From DASYPP01 sp036006525 (GTDB lineage Bacteria; Gemmatimonadota; Gemmatimonadetes; Gemmatimonadales; GWC2-71-9): a stretch of DNA of 50,735 nt. The DNA lies in contig DASYPP010000110.1 of NCBI GenBank assembly GCA_036006525.1, positions 1 through 50,735 on the forward strand, given 5' to 3'. This document shows, in pieces, positions 6,745 through 14,698 of this stretch. The notes beneath the pieces are model-generated. The model was given only the letters and a program-made list of their open reading frames with translations, ran no database searches and was not told the origin of the DNA. A program made the position numbers and the translations under genes. The stretch's first letter is position 1, and every line of letters begins with the position of its first letter.

Positions 6745-9174
6745 ATGAAAGTGAAACGAAATGGCGTCGCGCTGGGGACCCTGCTGGGGATGCTCATCTC
6801 CTGCCGGGGAGGCGACACGCCGGCGCGGGCCTCGAGCGGGGAGAGCCGGCTCCTCCCCACCGGCGCAGCGCTTGACCCTGCCGGCGCATCGGTCAGCCTC
6901 GGCTCCATGCCGTTGGCCATGGTGGTCAGCCCGAGCGGGCGCGACGTGGTCGTCCTGCTGAACGGCTACGGCAAGCAGGGCATCCAGGTGGTGGATCGGT
7001 GGGGCCAGGTGGTGGTCCAGACCATCGAGCAGCCCGCCGCTTTCCTCGGCCTGGCCTTCAGCCCGGACGGTCGCTGGCTCTTCGCTTCAGGCGGGAACGA
7101 GGACGTTGTCTACCAGTACGCCTGGGACCACGGGCGGGCGGGAGACCGAACGGAGATCCGGCTCCATCCGGGAACCGGGAAAGGCACGGTTTATCCCTCG
7201 GGCATCGGAGTGTCACCCGATGGAACCCGGCTCTACGTCGCGCTCAACCTCGCGGACTCTCTCGCGGTCATTGATATCCGCAGCGGCCGGGTGATCCAGC
7301 GGCTGCCGACCGGGCGCTACCCCTATGCCGTCGCCGTGAGCGGCGATGGAACGGTGTACGTCTCGGCCTGGGGCGGGAACACGGTCGAGGCCTACCGGCC
7401 GGCAAAGGGAACCCTGCGCCATGACGGCTCCATTCCGGCCGGGAGACACCCGTCTGCCCTGCTGCTCAACGCCGATGGAAGCCGGCTCTTCGCGGCCTCA
7501 TCCAGCACCGACCGCGTCACGGTGATCAACACGGAGAGCCGGGATACCGTGACGGTGATCGGCGACCCGGCTCCCGCGGGCCCCGGCGAGGGCAGCACGC
7601 CCAATGCGCTCACCCTCTCCCCCGATGGCACCAGGCTCTTCATCGCCGAAGCCGACAACAACGCGGTCGCCGTCGTGGAGTTGTCGGCGGCGGCGGCCAA
7701 CCTGCCCGGCGCGACGGGAAACAACCGGGTGAGCGCCCGGATTCCGGTCGCCTGGTATCCCACGGCGGTCGCGGTGCGGGGCGACAGCCTGCTGGTGGTG
7801 AGCGGGAAAGGGAACGGTTCCAGCCCCAACCCGAGGGAGGGCACCCCGGACCAGGGCAGTGACGACGACAGCCAGTACACCCTGGGGCAATTGACCGGTG
7901 TGCTCAGCACGGTGCGAATCGATTTCGCCAACCAGGCGGCGCTCGATTCCCTCACGGCCCGGGTAGGTCGGGCCAATCACTGGGGCGACTCCACCCGGGC
8001 ACCGGCTAAATACCCGCCCTTCGAGCACGTCATCTATGTCATCAAGGAAAACCGGACCTACGACCAGGTACTGGGCGACCTCTCCCAGGGCGACGGGGAT
8101 TCGTCCCTGGTGTTCTTTGGACGGGATGCCGCGCCCAATCATCACGCGCTGGCGGAGCGATTCGGCATCTTCGACCGGTTCTTCGTGAACGCGGAGGTGA
8201 GCGCGGACGGCCACAACTGGTCCACCGCGGCCTACGCGGCGGACTACGTGGAGAAGACCGTCGCCAGCAACTACAGCGGCCGGGGGCGGGAGTACGACTA
8301 CGAAGGCACCAACCGAGGCGTGGAGGTCGAGGACGACGTCAACGAGCCGGGCAACGGCTACCTCTGGGACCTGGTCGAAAAGGCCGGCATCACCCTCCGC
8401 AACTACGGAGAATTCGTCAACGATGCCCCCGTCAACGGACGCTACCGGGCGACCAAGACGTTTCTCAACGACCACACCAACTCCGACTTTCCCGGCTGGG
8501 ACCTCGACATTCCAGACCAGCGGCGGATGGACGTGTGGTTGCCCGAGTTCCAGCAGTACATCCGGGATGGGAACCTGCCGCAGTTGGAGTTCGTGCGGCT
8601 ACCCAGCGATCACACCTCCGGGGCCAGCGCCGGGAAACCGACCCCCCGGGCCTACATGGCCGACAATGACCTGGCCCTGGGCCGCCTGGTCGACGCGCTC
8701 TCCCGCTCGCCGTTCTGGAAGAACACGGTGGTCTTCGTGCTGGAGGACGACGCGCAGAACGGGCCTGACCACGTGGACTCGCACCGCTCGCCCCTGCTGG
8801 TGATCTCGGCGTACAACAAGGGCGGCGTCATCCATCGCTTCGCCAACACCACCGATGTCATCGCGACCATCACGGAGATCCTGCACCTGGGCGCCCTGTC
8901 CCAGTTCGATTACTTCGGACGCCCGCTCCGGGACATCTGGGCGGCGTCTCCTGATCTCAGTCCCTATACGGCGCTGGTGCCGGAAGTGCCGCTCACCGAG
9001 AAGAACCCGGCCAACACTGCGCTGGCCCGTGCATCGCGGCACCTGGTGCTGGGACGGGAGGACCGGTCGGACGATGACCTGTTCAACCGGATCCTGTGGC
9101 GGCAGATCAAGGGCGAGGCGCCGTATCCCGGGGTGCACCGGCTGGCGCTGCTGGAACTGCACTTGAATCGGTGA
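6745..9174 (+). CDS. YncE-like beta-propeller / phosphoesterase lipoprotein
   Basis: An 809-residue bifunctional protein. The signal peptide ends in lipobox LISC with Cys20, so it is membrane-anchored. Residues about 50-400 form a YVTN-type beta-propeller (repeated SPDGTRLYVA and LSPDGTRLFIAE units). Residues about 430-740 are an alkaline-phosphatase-superfamily phosphoesterase (acid phosphatase/phospholipase C type) with VIYVIKENRTYDQVLGDL, NAEVSADGHNWS, LPSDHT and FVLEDDAQNGPDHVDSHR. The family usually hydrolyses phosphate esters outside the cell. ATG 6745 was chosen over 6697 because it has a GGAGGG site and starts the lipoprotein signal. It forms a single-gene unit. Confidence 0.9.
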   Translation: MKVKRNGVALGTLLGMLISCRGGDTPARASSGESRLLPTGAALDPAGASVSLGSMPLAMVVSPSGRDVVVLLNGYGKQGIQVVDRWGQVVVQTIEQPAAFLGLAFSPDGRWLFASGGNEDVVYQYAWDHGRAGDRTEIRLHPGTGKGTVYPSGIGVSPDGTRLYVALNLADSLAVIDIRSGRVIQRLPTGRYPYAVAVSGDGTVYVSAWGGNTVEAYRPAKGTLRHDGSIPAGRHPSALLLNADGSRLFAASSSTDRVTVINTESRDTVTVIGDPAPAGPGEGSTPNALTLSPDGTRLFIAEADNNAVAVVELSAAAANLPGATGNNRVSARIPVAWYPTAVAVRGDSLLVVSGKGNGSSPNPREGTPDQGSDDDSQYTLGQLTGVLSTVRIDFANQAALDSLTARVGRANHWGDSTRAPAKYPPFEHVIYVIKENRTYDQVLGDLSQGDGDSSLVFFGRDAAPNHHALAERFGIFDRFFVNAEVSADGHNWSTAAYAADYVEKTVASNYSGRGREYDYEGTNRGVEVEDDVNEPGNGYLWDLVEKAGITLRNYGEFVNDAPVNGRYRATKTFLNDHTNSDFPGWDLDIPDQRRMDVWLPEFQQYIRDGNLPQLEFVRLPSDHTSGASAGKPTPRAYMADNDLALGRLVDALSRSPFWKNTVVFVLEDDAQNGPDHVDSHRSPLLVISAYNKGGVIHRFANTTDVIATITEILHLGALSQFDYFGRPLRDIWAASPDLSPYTALVPEVPLTEKNPANTALARASRHLVLGREDRSDDDLFNRILWRQIKGEAPYPGVHRLALLELHLNR

Positions 9175-9182
9175 AGCAATAG

Positions 9183-9467
9183 GTGTCATCCCGAGCGTGG
9201 CATCGTTGAGTGCGCCGAGACGCTACCGCTCTGACGCTGATAGACGCCGAAACGCGCCGATTGGTCCTGATGATGCTACCGAGGACCTTTTGAATGCACT
9301 CAACAGCATTACCACGGATACCGCACCGAAACAAACGGATACAACTGCCTGCTGGCCCTCCGGTGGGTTTCTATGGTTAACCAGCCGATCCACATAGAAA
9401 CAACAATTCACCAGGAACTTAGCGGCGCGTTTCGGCGCAATCGGCGTTGAAGCGGTAGCGCCTTTGA
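9183..9467. repeat. Nested palindromic repeats downstream of the MATE gene
   Basis: This 297-base gap has no gene. It opens with a fragment of the CATCCCGAG element (about 9185-9199). A long imperfect inverted repeat follows, with arms at 9221-9259 and 9422-9460 sharing CGCTACCGCT and CGCCGAAACGCGCCG. Inside it lies a left half of the CCACGGATA...AAACGGAT element (9312-9340), which also occurs upstream of the MATE gene, and a 9-bp stem (GTTTCTATG, 9367-9375 with 9393-9401). Confidence 0.75.
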
Positions 9468-9471
9468 GTCC

Positions 9472-10887
9472 TCACACCTTCCTGAGCTTCCACCTCCCTC
9501 GCCGGAACATCACCAGGCTCAGTACCGTCAGCACCGACTCCGCGATCGGGAAGGCGAGGTACACTCCGAATGACCCCAGCTGCCTGGAGAGGAACCAGGC
9601 TGCCGGGATCTCCAGCATCCAGAAACAGACGATGTTGAGCATGGTCGGCGTCCAGGTATCGCCGGCTCCGTTAAACGACTGGTGCAGCACCATGCCGTAG
9701 GCGTAGAAGATCAGTCCCGCGCCGATGGTACGAAGGGCAAGCGAGCCTTCATGGGCAACCATGGGGTCATGGGTGAAGACCGACACGATCAGCCTGGCGA
9801 ACACGATGAAAATCAGGCTGACGCTGCCCAGCACCACGAGGTTGTAGTACCCCGCCAGCCGCACCGCCCGCTCCGCCCGCTCCGGCTTTCCGGCTCCAAG
9901 AGACTGACCCACCATGGTCGCGGCCGCGTTCGCGAGCCCCCAGGACGGAAGCAGCACGAAGATGATGAGCCGGATGCCGATGGTATATCCCGCCAGTACC
10001 GTGCTGCCGAACGTGGAGACCACCCGCACCAGGCCGACATAGCTCGCCGTCGCAACGAAGATCTGGAAGGTGCCCGTCCCCGAAAGCCGAACGAGCGACA
10101 TCATGACATCGGGCACGATCTTGAGATCCTGGCGGTGAATGACGATCCTGCCGTCCCGCCGCCGGAGTTGGGTGATCTGGTACAGCACGCCGATTCCCCG
10201 GCCGATCGTCGTGGCGACGGCGGCACCGGTCACCCCCATCGCGGGAAGCGGTCCCGGGCCGAAGATCAGCACCGGGGCCAGCAGGATGTTGATCCCGTTG
10301 GCGAGCCAGAGCGTCCGCATGGCGATGGTGGCATCGCCGGCTCCGCGGAAAACTGCGTTGACCAGCCAGAGCAGGAGCACGGTGCCGCTGCCGCCGAGCA
10401 GGGTGCGGGTGTAGCCGACGCCGGTGGCCCGCACCGATTCGCTGGCCCCCATCAAGCGGAGCAGATCGGGCGCGAAGATCACCCCGGTGATCCCGATGAT
10501 CGCGGACACCATGATACCGAGCCAGATGGCCTGGGTCCCCGCCCGAGCCGCGCCCGCCGGGTCCTTCTCGCCGATGCGCCGCGCCACGGTCGCGGTCACC
10601 CCGATAGAGAGCCCGATCGCCGCGGTGTACACCAGGGTCATGAGCGATTCGGTCAGGCCGACCGTGGCAATCGCGTCGGAGCCCAGCCGGGACACGTAGA
10701 AGACGTCGCACACGGCAAAGAGCGACTCCATCGCGGTCTCCAGCACCATGGGGACCGCGAGCAGGATGAGCGAGCGGGCGATGGGGCCGGTCGTGTAGTC
10801 CTGCTGGGTGCCGCGAATCGCGTCACGCACCAGGTGCCACCATCGTTCCCGCGGGAGATTGGGTTCAGCTACTTCTGTGGTCGTCAT
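9472..10887 (-). CDS. MATE-family multidrug/metabolite exporter
   Basis: An inner-membrane cation-coupled antiporter of 471 residues with about 12 hydrophobic segments in two six-helix bundles. Each half carries a MATE signature: VPMVLETAMESLFAVCDVFYVSRLG then GLTESL in the first, and NAVFRGAGDATIAMRTLWLANGINILL and LHQSFNGAGDTWTPTMLNI in matching positions. The start at 10887 has GGAG 5 bases upstream; an in-frame ATG at 10911 adds 8 residues without a ribosome site. Substrate unknown. The leader contains a palindromic repeat and, further upstream, a structured RNA ending in an intrinsic terminator, which might control this gene. Confidence 0.93.
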   Translation of the reverse strand: MTTTEVAEPNLPRERWWHLVRDAIRGTQQDYTTGPIARSLILLAVPMVLETAMESLFAVCDVFYVSRLGSDAIATVGLTESLMTLVYTAAIGLSIGVTATVARRIGEKDPAGAARAGTQAIWLGIMVSAIIGITGVIFAPDLLRLMGASESVRATGVGYTRTLLGGSGTVLLLWLVNAVFRGAGDATIAMRTLWLANGINILLAPVLIFGPGPLPAMGVTGAAVATTIGRGIGVLYQITQLRRRDGRIVIHRQDLKIVPDVMMSLVRLSGTGTFQIFVATASYVGLVRVVSTFGSTVLAGYTIGIRLIIFVLLPSWGLANAAATMVGQSLGAGKPERAERAVRLAGYYNLVVLGSVSLIFIVFARLIVSVFTHDPMVAHEGSLALRTIGAGLIFYAYGMVLHQSFNGAGDTWTPTMLNIVCFWMLEIPAAWFLSRQLGSFGVYLAFPIAESVLTVLSLVMFRRGRWKLRKV

Positions 10888-10914
10888 GAGTTCTCCGGTA
10901 CCCAAATTCATTCA

Positions 10915-10997
10915 CCACGGATAACCCACTGAAACAAACGGATAGCAATCGAATTCAACTGGGTACAAATCCGTCGGTTTCAGTGTTCTATCCGTGG
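10915..10997. repeat. CCACGGATA palindromic element
   Basis: Imperfect inverted repeat with 29-base arms (10915-10943 and 10969-10997), both reading CCACGGATA...ACTGAAAC..ACGGAT from the outside. It sits in the MATE leader, between the start codon and the upstream terminator. A partial copy lies on the far side of the MATE gene. Confidence 0.8.
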
Positions 10998-11019
10998 TAA
11001 GCGGTTTGTCATCCATGTG

Positions 11020-11051
11020 AAAAACCCCACCTGCGCGATGCACAGGTGGGG
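11020..11051 (-). terminator. Intrinsic terminator of the minus-strand RNA
   Basis: On the minus strand a perfect 9-bp stem (11051-11043 with 11033-11025, CCCCACCTG/CAGGTGGGG) closes a 9-base loop and is followed directly by five T residues (11024-11020). It is the clearest Rho-independent terminator in the window, and no protein gene ends here. Confidence 0.85.
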
Positions 11052-11235
11052 CTGGAATGATCCGATGCTCAGTGGATCAGCCGAAGTCCGGCACTAATGC
11101 CGAACCCTCCTGTGCGTTTCGGGCGTCACCGGGACGCCGTCGGTCCGACCCAGTACGGGGTCGGCCACGGAGTCCGGGGTGACGATCTTAGGTCCGAAAC
11201 GCATCGGCGGCTCACGAAAAGGCCTGAAGGAATTG
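11020..11235 (-). ncRNA. Candidate structured RNA ending in an intrinsic terminator
   Basis: The minus strand between the CocE promoter and the terminator folds into a long interrupted hairpin. Its paired blocks are TGCGTTTCGG/CCGAAACGCA (11203-11194 with 11122-11113), GTCACC/GGTGAC (11183-11178 with 11130-11125) and CCGACCC/GGGTCGG (11164-11158 with 11151-11145). A small CGGCA stem (about 11102-11089), a GGCTGATCC stem (11082-11050) and then the terminator follow. No credible protein frame covers it. I could not match it to tmRNA, SRP RNA, RNase P RNA or a riboswitch by eye; 6S RNA or a MATE leader regulator remain possible. The 5' end is approximate. Confidence 0.55.
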
Positions 11236-11254
11236 CGAGGAGTCACAGTAATGC

Positions 11255-11274
11255 TTGACGGGGGATTCCGTCAA
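11255..11274. promoter_or_regulatory. Palindromic divergent promoter region
   Basis: TTGACGG-N6-CCGTCAA is a perfect 7-bp inverted repeat. Each arm contains a TTGACG -35-like hexamer, one pointing to the CocE gene (start 11313) and one to the minus-strand RNA. The minus-strand hexamer is followed 17 bases later by TTACTG. It could be two overlapping promoters, an operator, or both. Confidence 0.4.
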
Positions 11275-11312
11275 CCCCCATCTTCACCCTTCCCCAAATT
11301 GTCGGAGCGAGA

Positions 11313-13130
11313 ATGCGTCGAGTCGCCGGAGCTGCAATCGTGATTGCCCTGCTGGCCGGGAATGGTGCGGCTCAGGCCCAGACCGCCGCCGACTTCGAGC
11401 GGCACGACGTGATGGTTCCCATGCGGGACGGCGTCAAGCTGCACACCTCGTACTACGTCCCCAGGAATACTACCGGGCCGCTGCCGATCATTTTCTCCCG
11501 CACCCCGTACGGCATCGACGGGGCTGCAGGCGCCTTCGGCAGCTACTTCAAGGCGCTGGCCCAGGAGGGATACATCTTTGCGTTCCAGGACATCCGGGGG
11601 CGGTTCGGCTCGGAGGGCACCTTCGTCATGCAACGGAACCCGGATCACGTGCGCGGTGGCGGTGCCGATGAGAGTACCGATGCCTACGACACGATCGAGT
11701 GGATGATCCACAATGTGCCGGGAAACAACGGCCGAGTCGGGATGCTGGGCGTTTCATATGACGGATGGACGACGGCGATGGCCCTGATCGATCCCCATCC
11801 GGCGTTGCGGGCGGCGTCGCCCCAGGCGTCTCCGGCCGACATGTACATGGGCGATGATTTCCACCACCAGGGCGCCTTCCGGCTGAGCTACGGGTTCGAG
11901 TACGCCGTGCTGACCGAGGCAGCCGACACCAACAGCTCGTTTGACTTCGACCGCTATGACACCTACGACTGGTATCTCAAGCTCGGCCCCTTGAGCAACG
12001 CCAACGACCGGTACCTGCACGGCAAGCTGCCCAGCTGGAACGATTTCGCTGCCCACCCGAACTACGACGATTTCTGGAAGAAGCAGGCGATGGCGCCCTA
12101 CCTCACGAAGACCATCGTCCCCACGCTCAATGTCGCGGGCTGGTGGGACCAGGAGGATTTCTACGGGCCAGTCCGGATTTACCAGGAACTGGAGAAGCAC
12201 GACTCGCTGGGTGTGAATTTCCTGGTGGTCGGCCCGTGGAATCACGGCGGCTGGGAGGGCGGCCCGGGCCGGGTCCTGGGCAACGTGGACTTCGGCAGCA
12301 ATACCGGAGAGTATTTCCGGGACAGCGTCCAGGCGCCGTTCTTCGCGCATTATCTCAAGGACAAGAGCGGCGGGAGCATTCCGGAGGCGCTCACCTTCGA
12401 GTCCGGCGCCAATGCGTGGGTGCGGAACGACGCCTGGCCCGCGAAGAGCGGAGTCACCCGCCGCAAACTGTATTTTCACGCCGACCGCCGGCTCAGTTTC
12501 GAGGCGCCGCGGGCGGGTACCTCCGGGTTCGACAGCTACATCTCCGATCCGGCCAACCCGGTCCCCTACCGCAATCGGCCGATCGAGCCGACCTACGGTC
12601 GCGGAAGCCGGTGGTACACCTGGCTGCTGCAGGACCAGCGCTTTGTAGACCACCGGCCCGACGTATTGAGCTGGGAGACCGAGCCGCTGGAGAATGACGT
12701 GGTCATCCGGGGCGACATCGCGGCTCATCTCTTCGCCAGCACCACCGGCAGCGATGCCGACTGGATCGTCAAGCTGATCGACGTGTATCCCGAGGACTTT
12801 TCCAGCCCGCGGATGACCGGCGGCTACCAGCTCATGGTGTCCAACGACGTGCTCCGGGGCCGTTACCGGACCGGGTTCGAGCGCCCGGTGGCCATCACCC
12901 CGAACCGCGTGCTGGAATACACGGTGGACCTGCATAGCCAGGATTACCGGTTCCTGAAAGGGCACCGGATCATGGTGCAGGTCCAGAGTACCTGGTTCCC
13001 GATCATCGACCGGAACCCGCAGACATTTGTTCCCAACATCTTCCATGCGAAAGCCAGCGACTACCGGTCCGCGACGCACCGTGTTTACCGGAGTTCGTAC
13101 GTGGAGCTTCCGATTTTTGAAGGGCGGTAG
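11313..13130 (+). CDS. CocE/NonD-family acylase or alpha-amino-acid ester hydrolase
   Basis: A secreted 605-residue serine hydrolase with a signal peptide cut near AQAQ. The alpha/beta-hydrolase part (about 30-350) has the nucleophile Ser148 in GVSYDGW, an Asp in VAGWWDQEDFYGP and a His in GPWNHGGW. The C-terminal region is the jelly-roll of the X-Pro dipeptidyl-peptidase S15/CocE family (VVIRGDIAAHLFASTTGSDADW). The motif before the nucleophile and the GDDFHHQGAFRLSY block resemble alpha-amino-acid ester hydrolases and glutaryl-7-ACA acylases. GGAG lies before the ATG. The last codons and stop (GGGCGGTAG) are part of a tandem repeat. Confidence 0.92.
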   Translation: MRRVAGAAIVIALLAGNGAAQAQTAADFERHDVMVPMRDGVKLHTSYYVPRNTTGPLPIIFSRTPYGIDGAAGAFGSYFKALAQEGYIFAFQDIRGRFGSEGTFVMQRNPDHVRGGGADESTDAYDTIEWMIHNVPGNNGRVGMLGVSYDGWTTAMALIDPHPALRAASPQASPADMYMGDDFHHQGAFRLSYGFEYAVLTEAADTNSSFDFDRYDTYDWYLKLGPLSNANDRYLHGKLPSWNDFAAHPNYDDFWKKQAMAPYLTKTIVPTLNVAGWWDQEDFYGPVRIYQELEKHDSLGVNFLVVGPWNHGGWEGGPGRVLGNVDFGSNTGEYFRDSVQAPFFAHYLKDKSGGSIPEALTFESGANAWVRNDAWPAKSGVTRRKLYFHADRRLSFEAPRAGTSGFDSYISDPANPVPYRNRPIEPTYGRGSRWYTWLLQDQRFVDHRPDVLSWETEPLENDVVIRGDIAAHLFASTTGSDADWIVKLIDVYPEDFSSPRMTGGYQLMVSNDVLRGRYRTGFERPVAITPNRVLEYTVDLHSQDYRFLKGHRIMVQVQSTWFPIIDRNPQTFVPNIFHAKASDYRSATHRVYRSSYVELPIFEGR

Positions 13131-13314
13131 ACAGCGGCAATGGCCGGTAATGGGCGGTAGTGGGCGGTAATGGGCGGTAATGGGGAAGACACCATCACAA
13201 CAAACGAGGGATCTTCTTAAGGCTGAGAAGATCCCTCGTTGCAATCAAGTAGCAAACCGTACGCCTACCGCCCATTACCGTCTATTACCGCCTATTACCG
13301 CCTATTACCGCCTA
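13122..13314. repeat. Composite repeat filling the whole gap between two convergent genes
   Basis: The left arm (13122-13184) is five or six units of GGCGGTAATG beginning at the CocE stop. The right arm (13265-13314) is about five inverted units ending at the stop of the outer-membrane protein gene. Between them lies a perfect 15-bp hairpin (AACGAGGGATCTTCT, 13203-13217 with 13226-13240). Both convergent stop codons are therefore outermost repeat units. Confidence 0.9.
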
Positions 13315-14580
13315 GAGTGAGCCTTCCAACCCAACCGTCCAAATAAAGTCCGGCTGCAGCCCGGCCCTCCGAAGCGGGGCGATGGCGTTGAGCACCAGCA
13401 CCGTGCCGCCCCGCACGTTGAACTTCACGCCGGTAGCGAGGTTGATCAGGTTGTTCCGCCGCTCCGGGATCGAAATGGACGGGATCCGCCGCTTGAACGG
13501 CGCCACGAACACGATGTCCCCGGGGAGCGAGATCGGGTTGTCCCCCACCTGCCACTCCGTAATGAGGTCCGCCCCGAAGGTCGCCCACGACGCCATCAGG
13601 TTGTCGAAGCCCAGCGTCGCCAGCACCGCGTCGTTCTGCAGGCTGCCGGTGCGGCTCAGGTAGCCGGTGTTGATGTGCGGCGCGAAGTTGCCGAACTGGG
13701 CCGAGCCCACGGCCATCACGCGCACGCTGCTCGAACCCGCCCCCAGCAGGTTCTTCTCGTCACCGGTGGGGAAGCGAACGTCGGCCAGGATCGCGGCGCC
13801 GACCGTGTGGCCCTGCCCCAGGTTGACCTTGATGCGCCCGACGACGTCGCCGATGCCGCTGGCGGTGCCCGACGCGCTGGTCGCCGCGCGAAGGATCGGG
13901 TCGGTGTCGGTACCGCCGAAGCGGTGGATCGCGACGCTGCCGAACGGCTCGATCTGCGCGTCACTGGTCCCGGTGATCCGGGTCCGCACGAACGGCACGG
14001 CGACGCCGATATCCACGAAGTCGAGAATGCCCCAGGTGGCAAAGATCGACGCGACGGTCACACTCATGTCGAGATTCAACCGGACCTGGAGAATGTCGTT
14101 CTCGAACTCCGGGTCACCCTCTCCCGGGTTCCCCACGTCCTGGTGGGCGAAGGTGATGAGAACATTGTCCAGCGGGGCGCTGTTGATCGTGGTGTACTGG
14201 AGCCCGGTGACGTTGGCGCCGAGATAGAACCGGCCCCGCCCCAGGGTCTGGGCCCGTTCCCCGAAGATGGGGCCGGCCGAAGTGGAAGAGCGGACCGGAA
14301 GCCCCCCGACCAGGGTGAAGGTCGCGCCGCTCGAAGTGGCGCTCAGGGGGGTGTTCGCCGCGGACTGGCTGATCGCGTCGGTGAGGAAGCCGAGAACGGT
14401 CTTGTTCCCCGCCGTCACCGAGGGAATGAAGTGATTGCCATGCCCGCCGGGAAGGTCCAGGCAGAGCGGCTGGCCGCAGTCACCGAAGGTGAACAGCTGG
14501 TCGATGGTGGACCGCATGTCCTGGGCGGACAGCGGGGTCGCGAGGCACAGCGCGAGAACACCGGCGGCGAACGGTCGCAT
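13312..14580 (-). CDS. Putative outer-membrane beta-barrel protein
   Basis: A 422-residue secreted protein (signal MRPFAAGVLALCLATPLSA). The mature part alternates polar and hydrophobic residues and has many Gly/aromatic strands such as GRFYLGANVTGLQYTT, IGVAVPFVRTRITG, VGAAILADVRFPTGDE and FAPHINTGYLSRTG, as in barrels annotated as MetA-pathway/transporter-like outer-membrane proteins. A Cys pair near the N-terminus (FGDCGQPLCLDL) may form a disulphide. The start at 14580 has GGAG 5 bases upstream. It is last in the minus-strand group behind the Ig-like lipoprotein. Substrate unknown. Confidence 0.7.
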   Translation of the reverse strand: MRPFAAGVLALCLATPLSAQDMRSTIDQLFTFGDCGQPLCLDLPGGHGNHFIPSVTAGNKTVLGFLTDAISQSAANTPLSATSSGATFTLVGGLPVRSSTSAGPIFGERAQTLGRGRFYLGANVTGLQYTTINSAPLDNVLITFAHQDVGNPGEGDPEFENDILQVRLNLDMSVTVASIFATWGILDFVDIGVAVPFVRTRITGTSDAQIEPFGSVAIHRFGGTDTDPILRAATSASGTASGIGDVVGRIKVNLGQGHTVGAAILADVRFPTGDEKNLLGAGSSSVRVMAVGSAQFGNFAPHINTGYLSRTGSLQNDAVLATLGFDNLMASWATFGADLITEWQVGDNPISLPGDIVFVAPFKRRIPSISIPERRNNLINLATGVKFNVRGGTVLVLNAIAPLRRAGLQPDFIWTVGLEGSL

Positions 14581-14640
14581 GGGGACTCCGTACCTGAGGG
14601 AACGAATTGCCAAGTTACGAGTGAACCACCTGCAACATCA

Positions 14641-14698
14641 CTTACCGCCTTACCGCCCTACCGTCTTACCGTCTTACCGTCTTACCGTCTTACCGTCA
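14641..14698. repeat. TAAGACGGT tandem array at the end of the Ig-like lipoprotein gene
   Basis: Six to seven near-identical 9-bp units run from the lipoprotein stop codon toward the outer-membrane gene. Read on the minus strand the array begins TGACGGTAAGACGG, so the stop codon TGA is the first three bases of the array. No inverted partner is present here. Confidence 0.88.

Noticed and set aside
11020..11235. Assignment as RNase P RNA, SRP RNA or tmRNA
   Set aside because: The conserved cores of these RNAs, such as GAGGAAAGTCC, the GGAAGG/GCAGC SRP tip or a CCA-ended tRNA-like part, were not found.
13139..13314. Possible CRISPR array from regularly repeated short units
   Set aside because: Units are 9-10 bp, directly adjacent, without unique spacers, and no cas genes are present.
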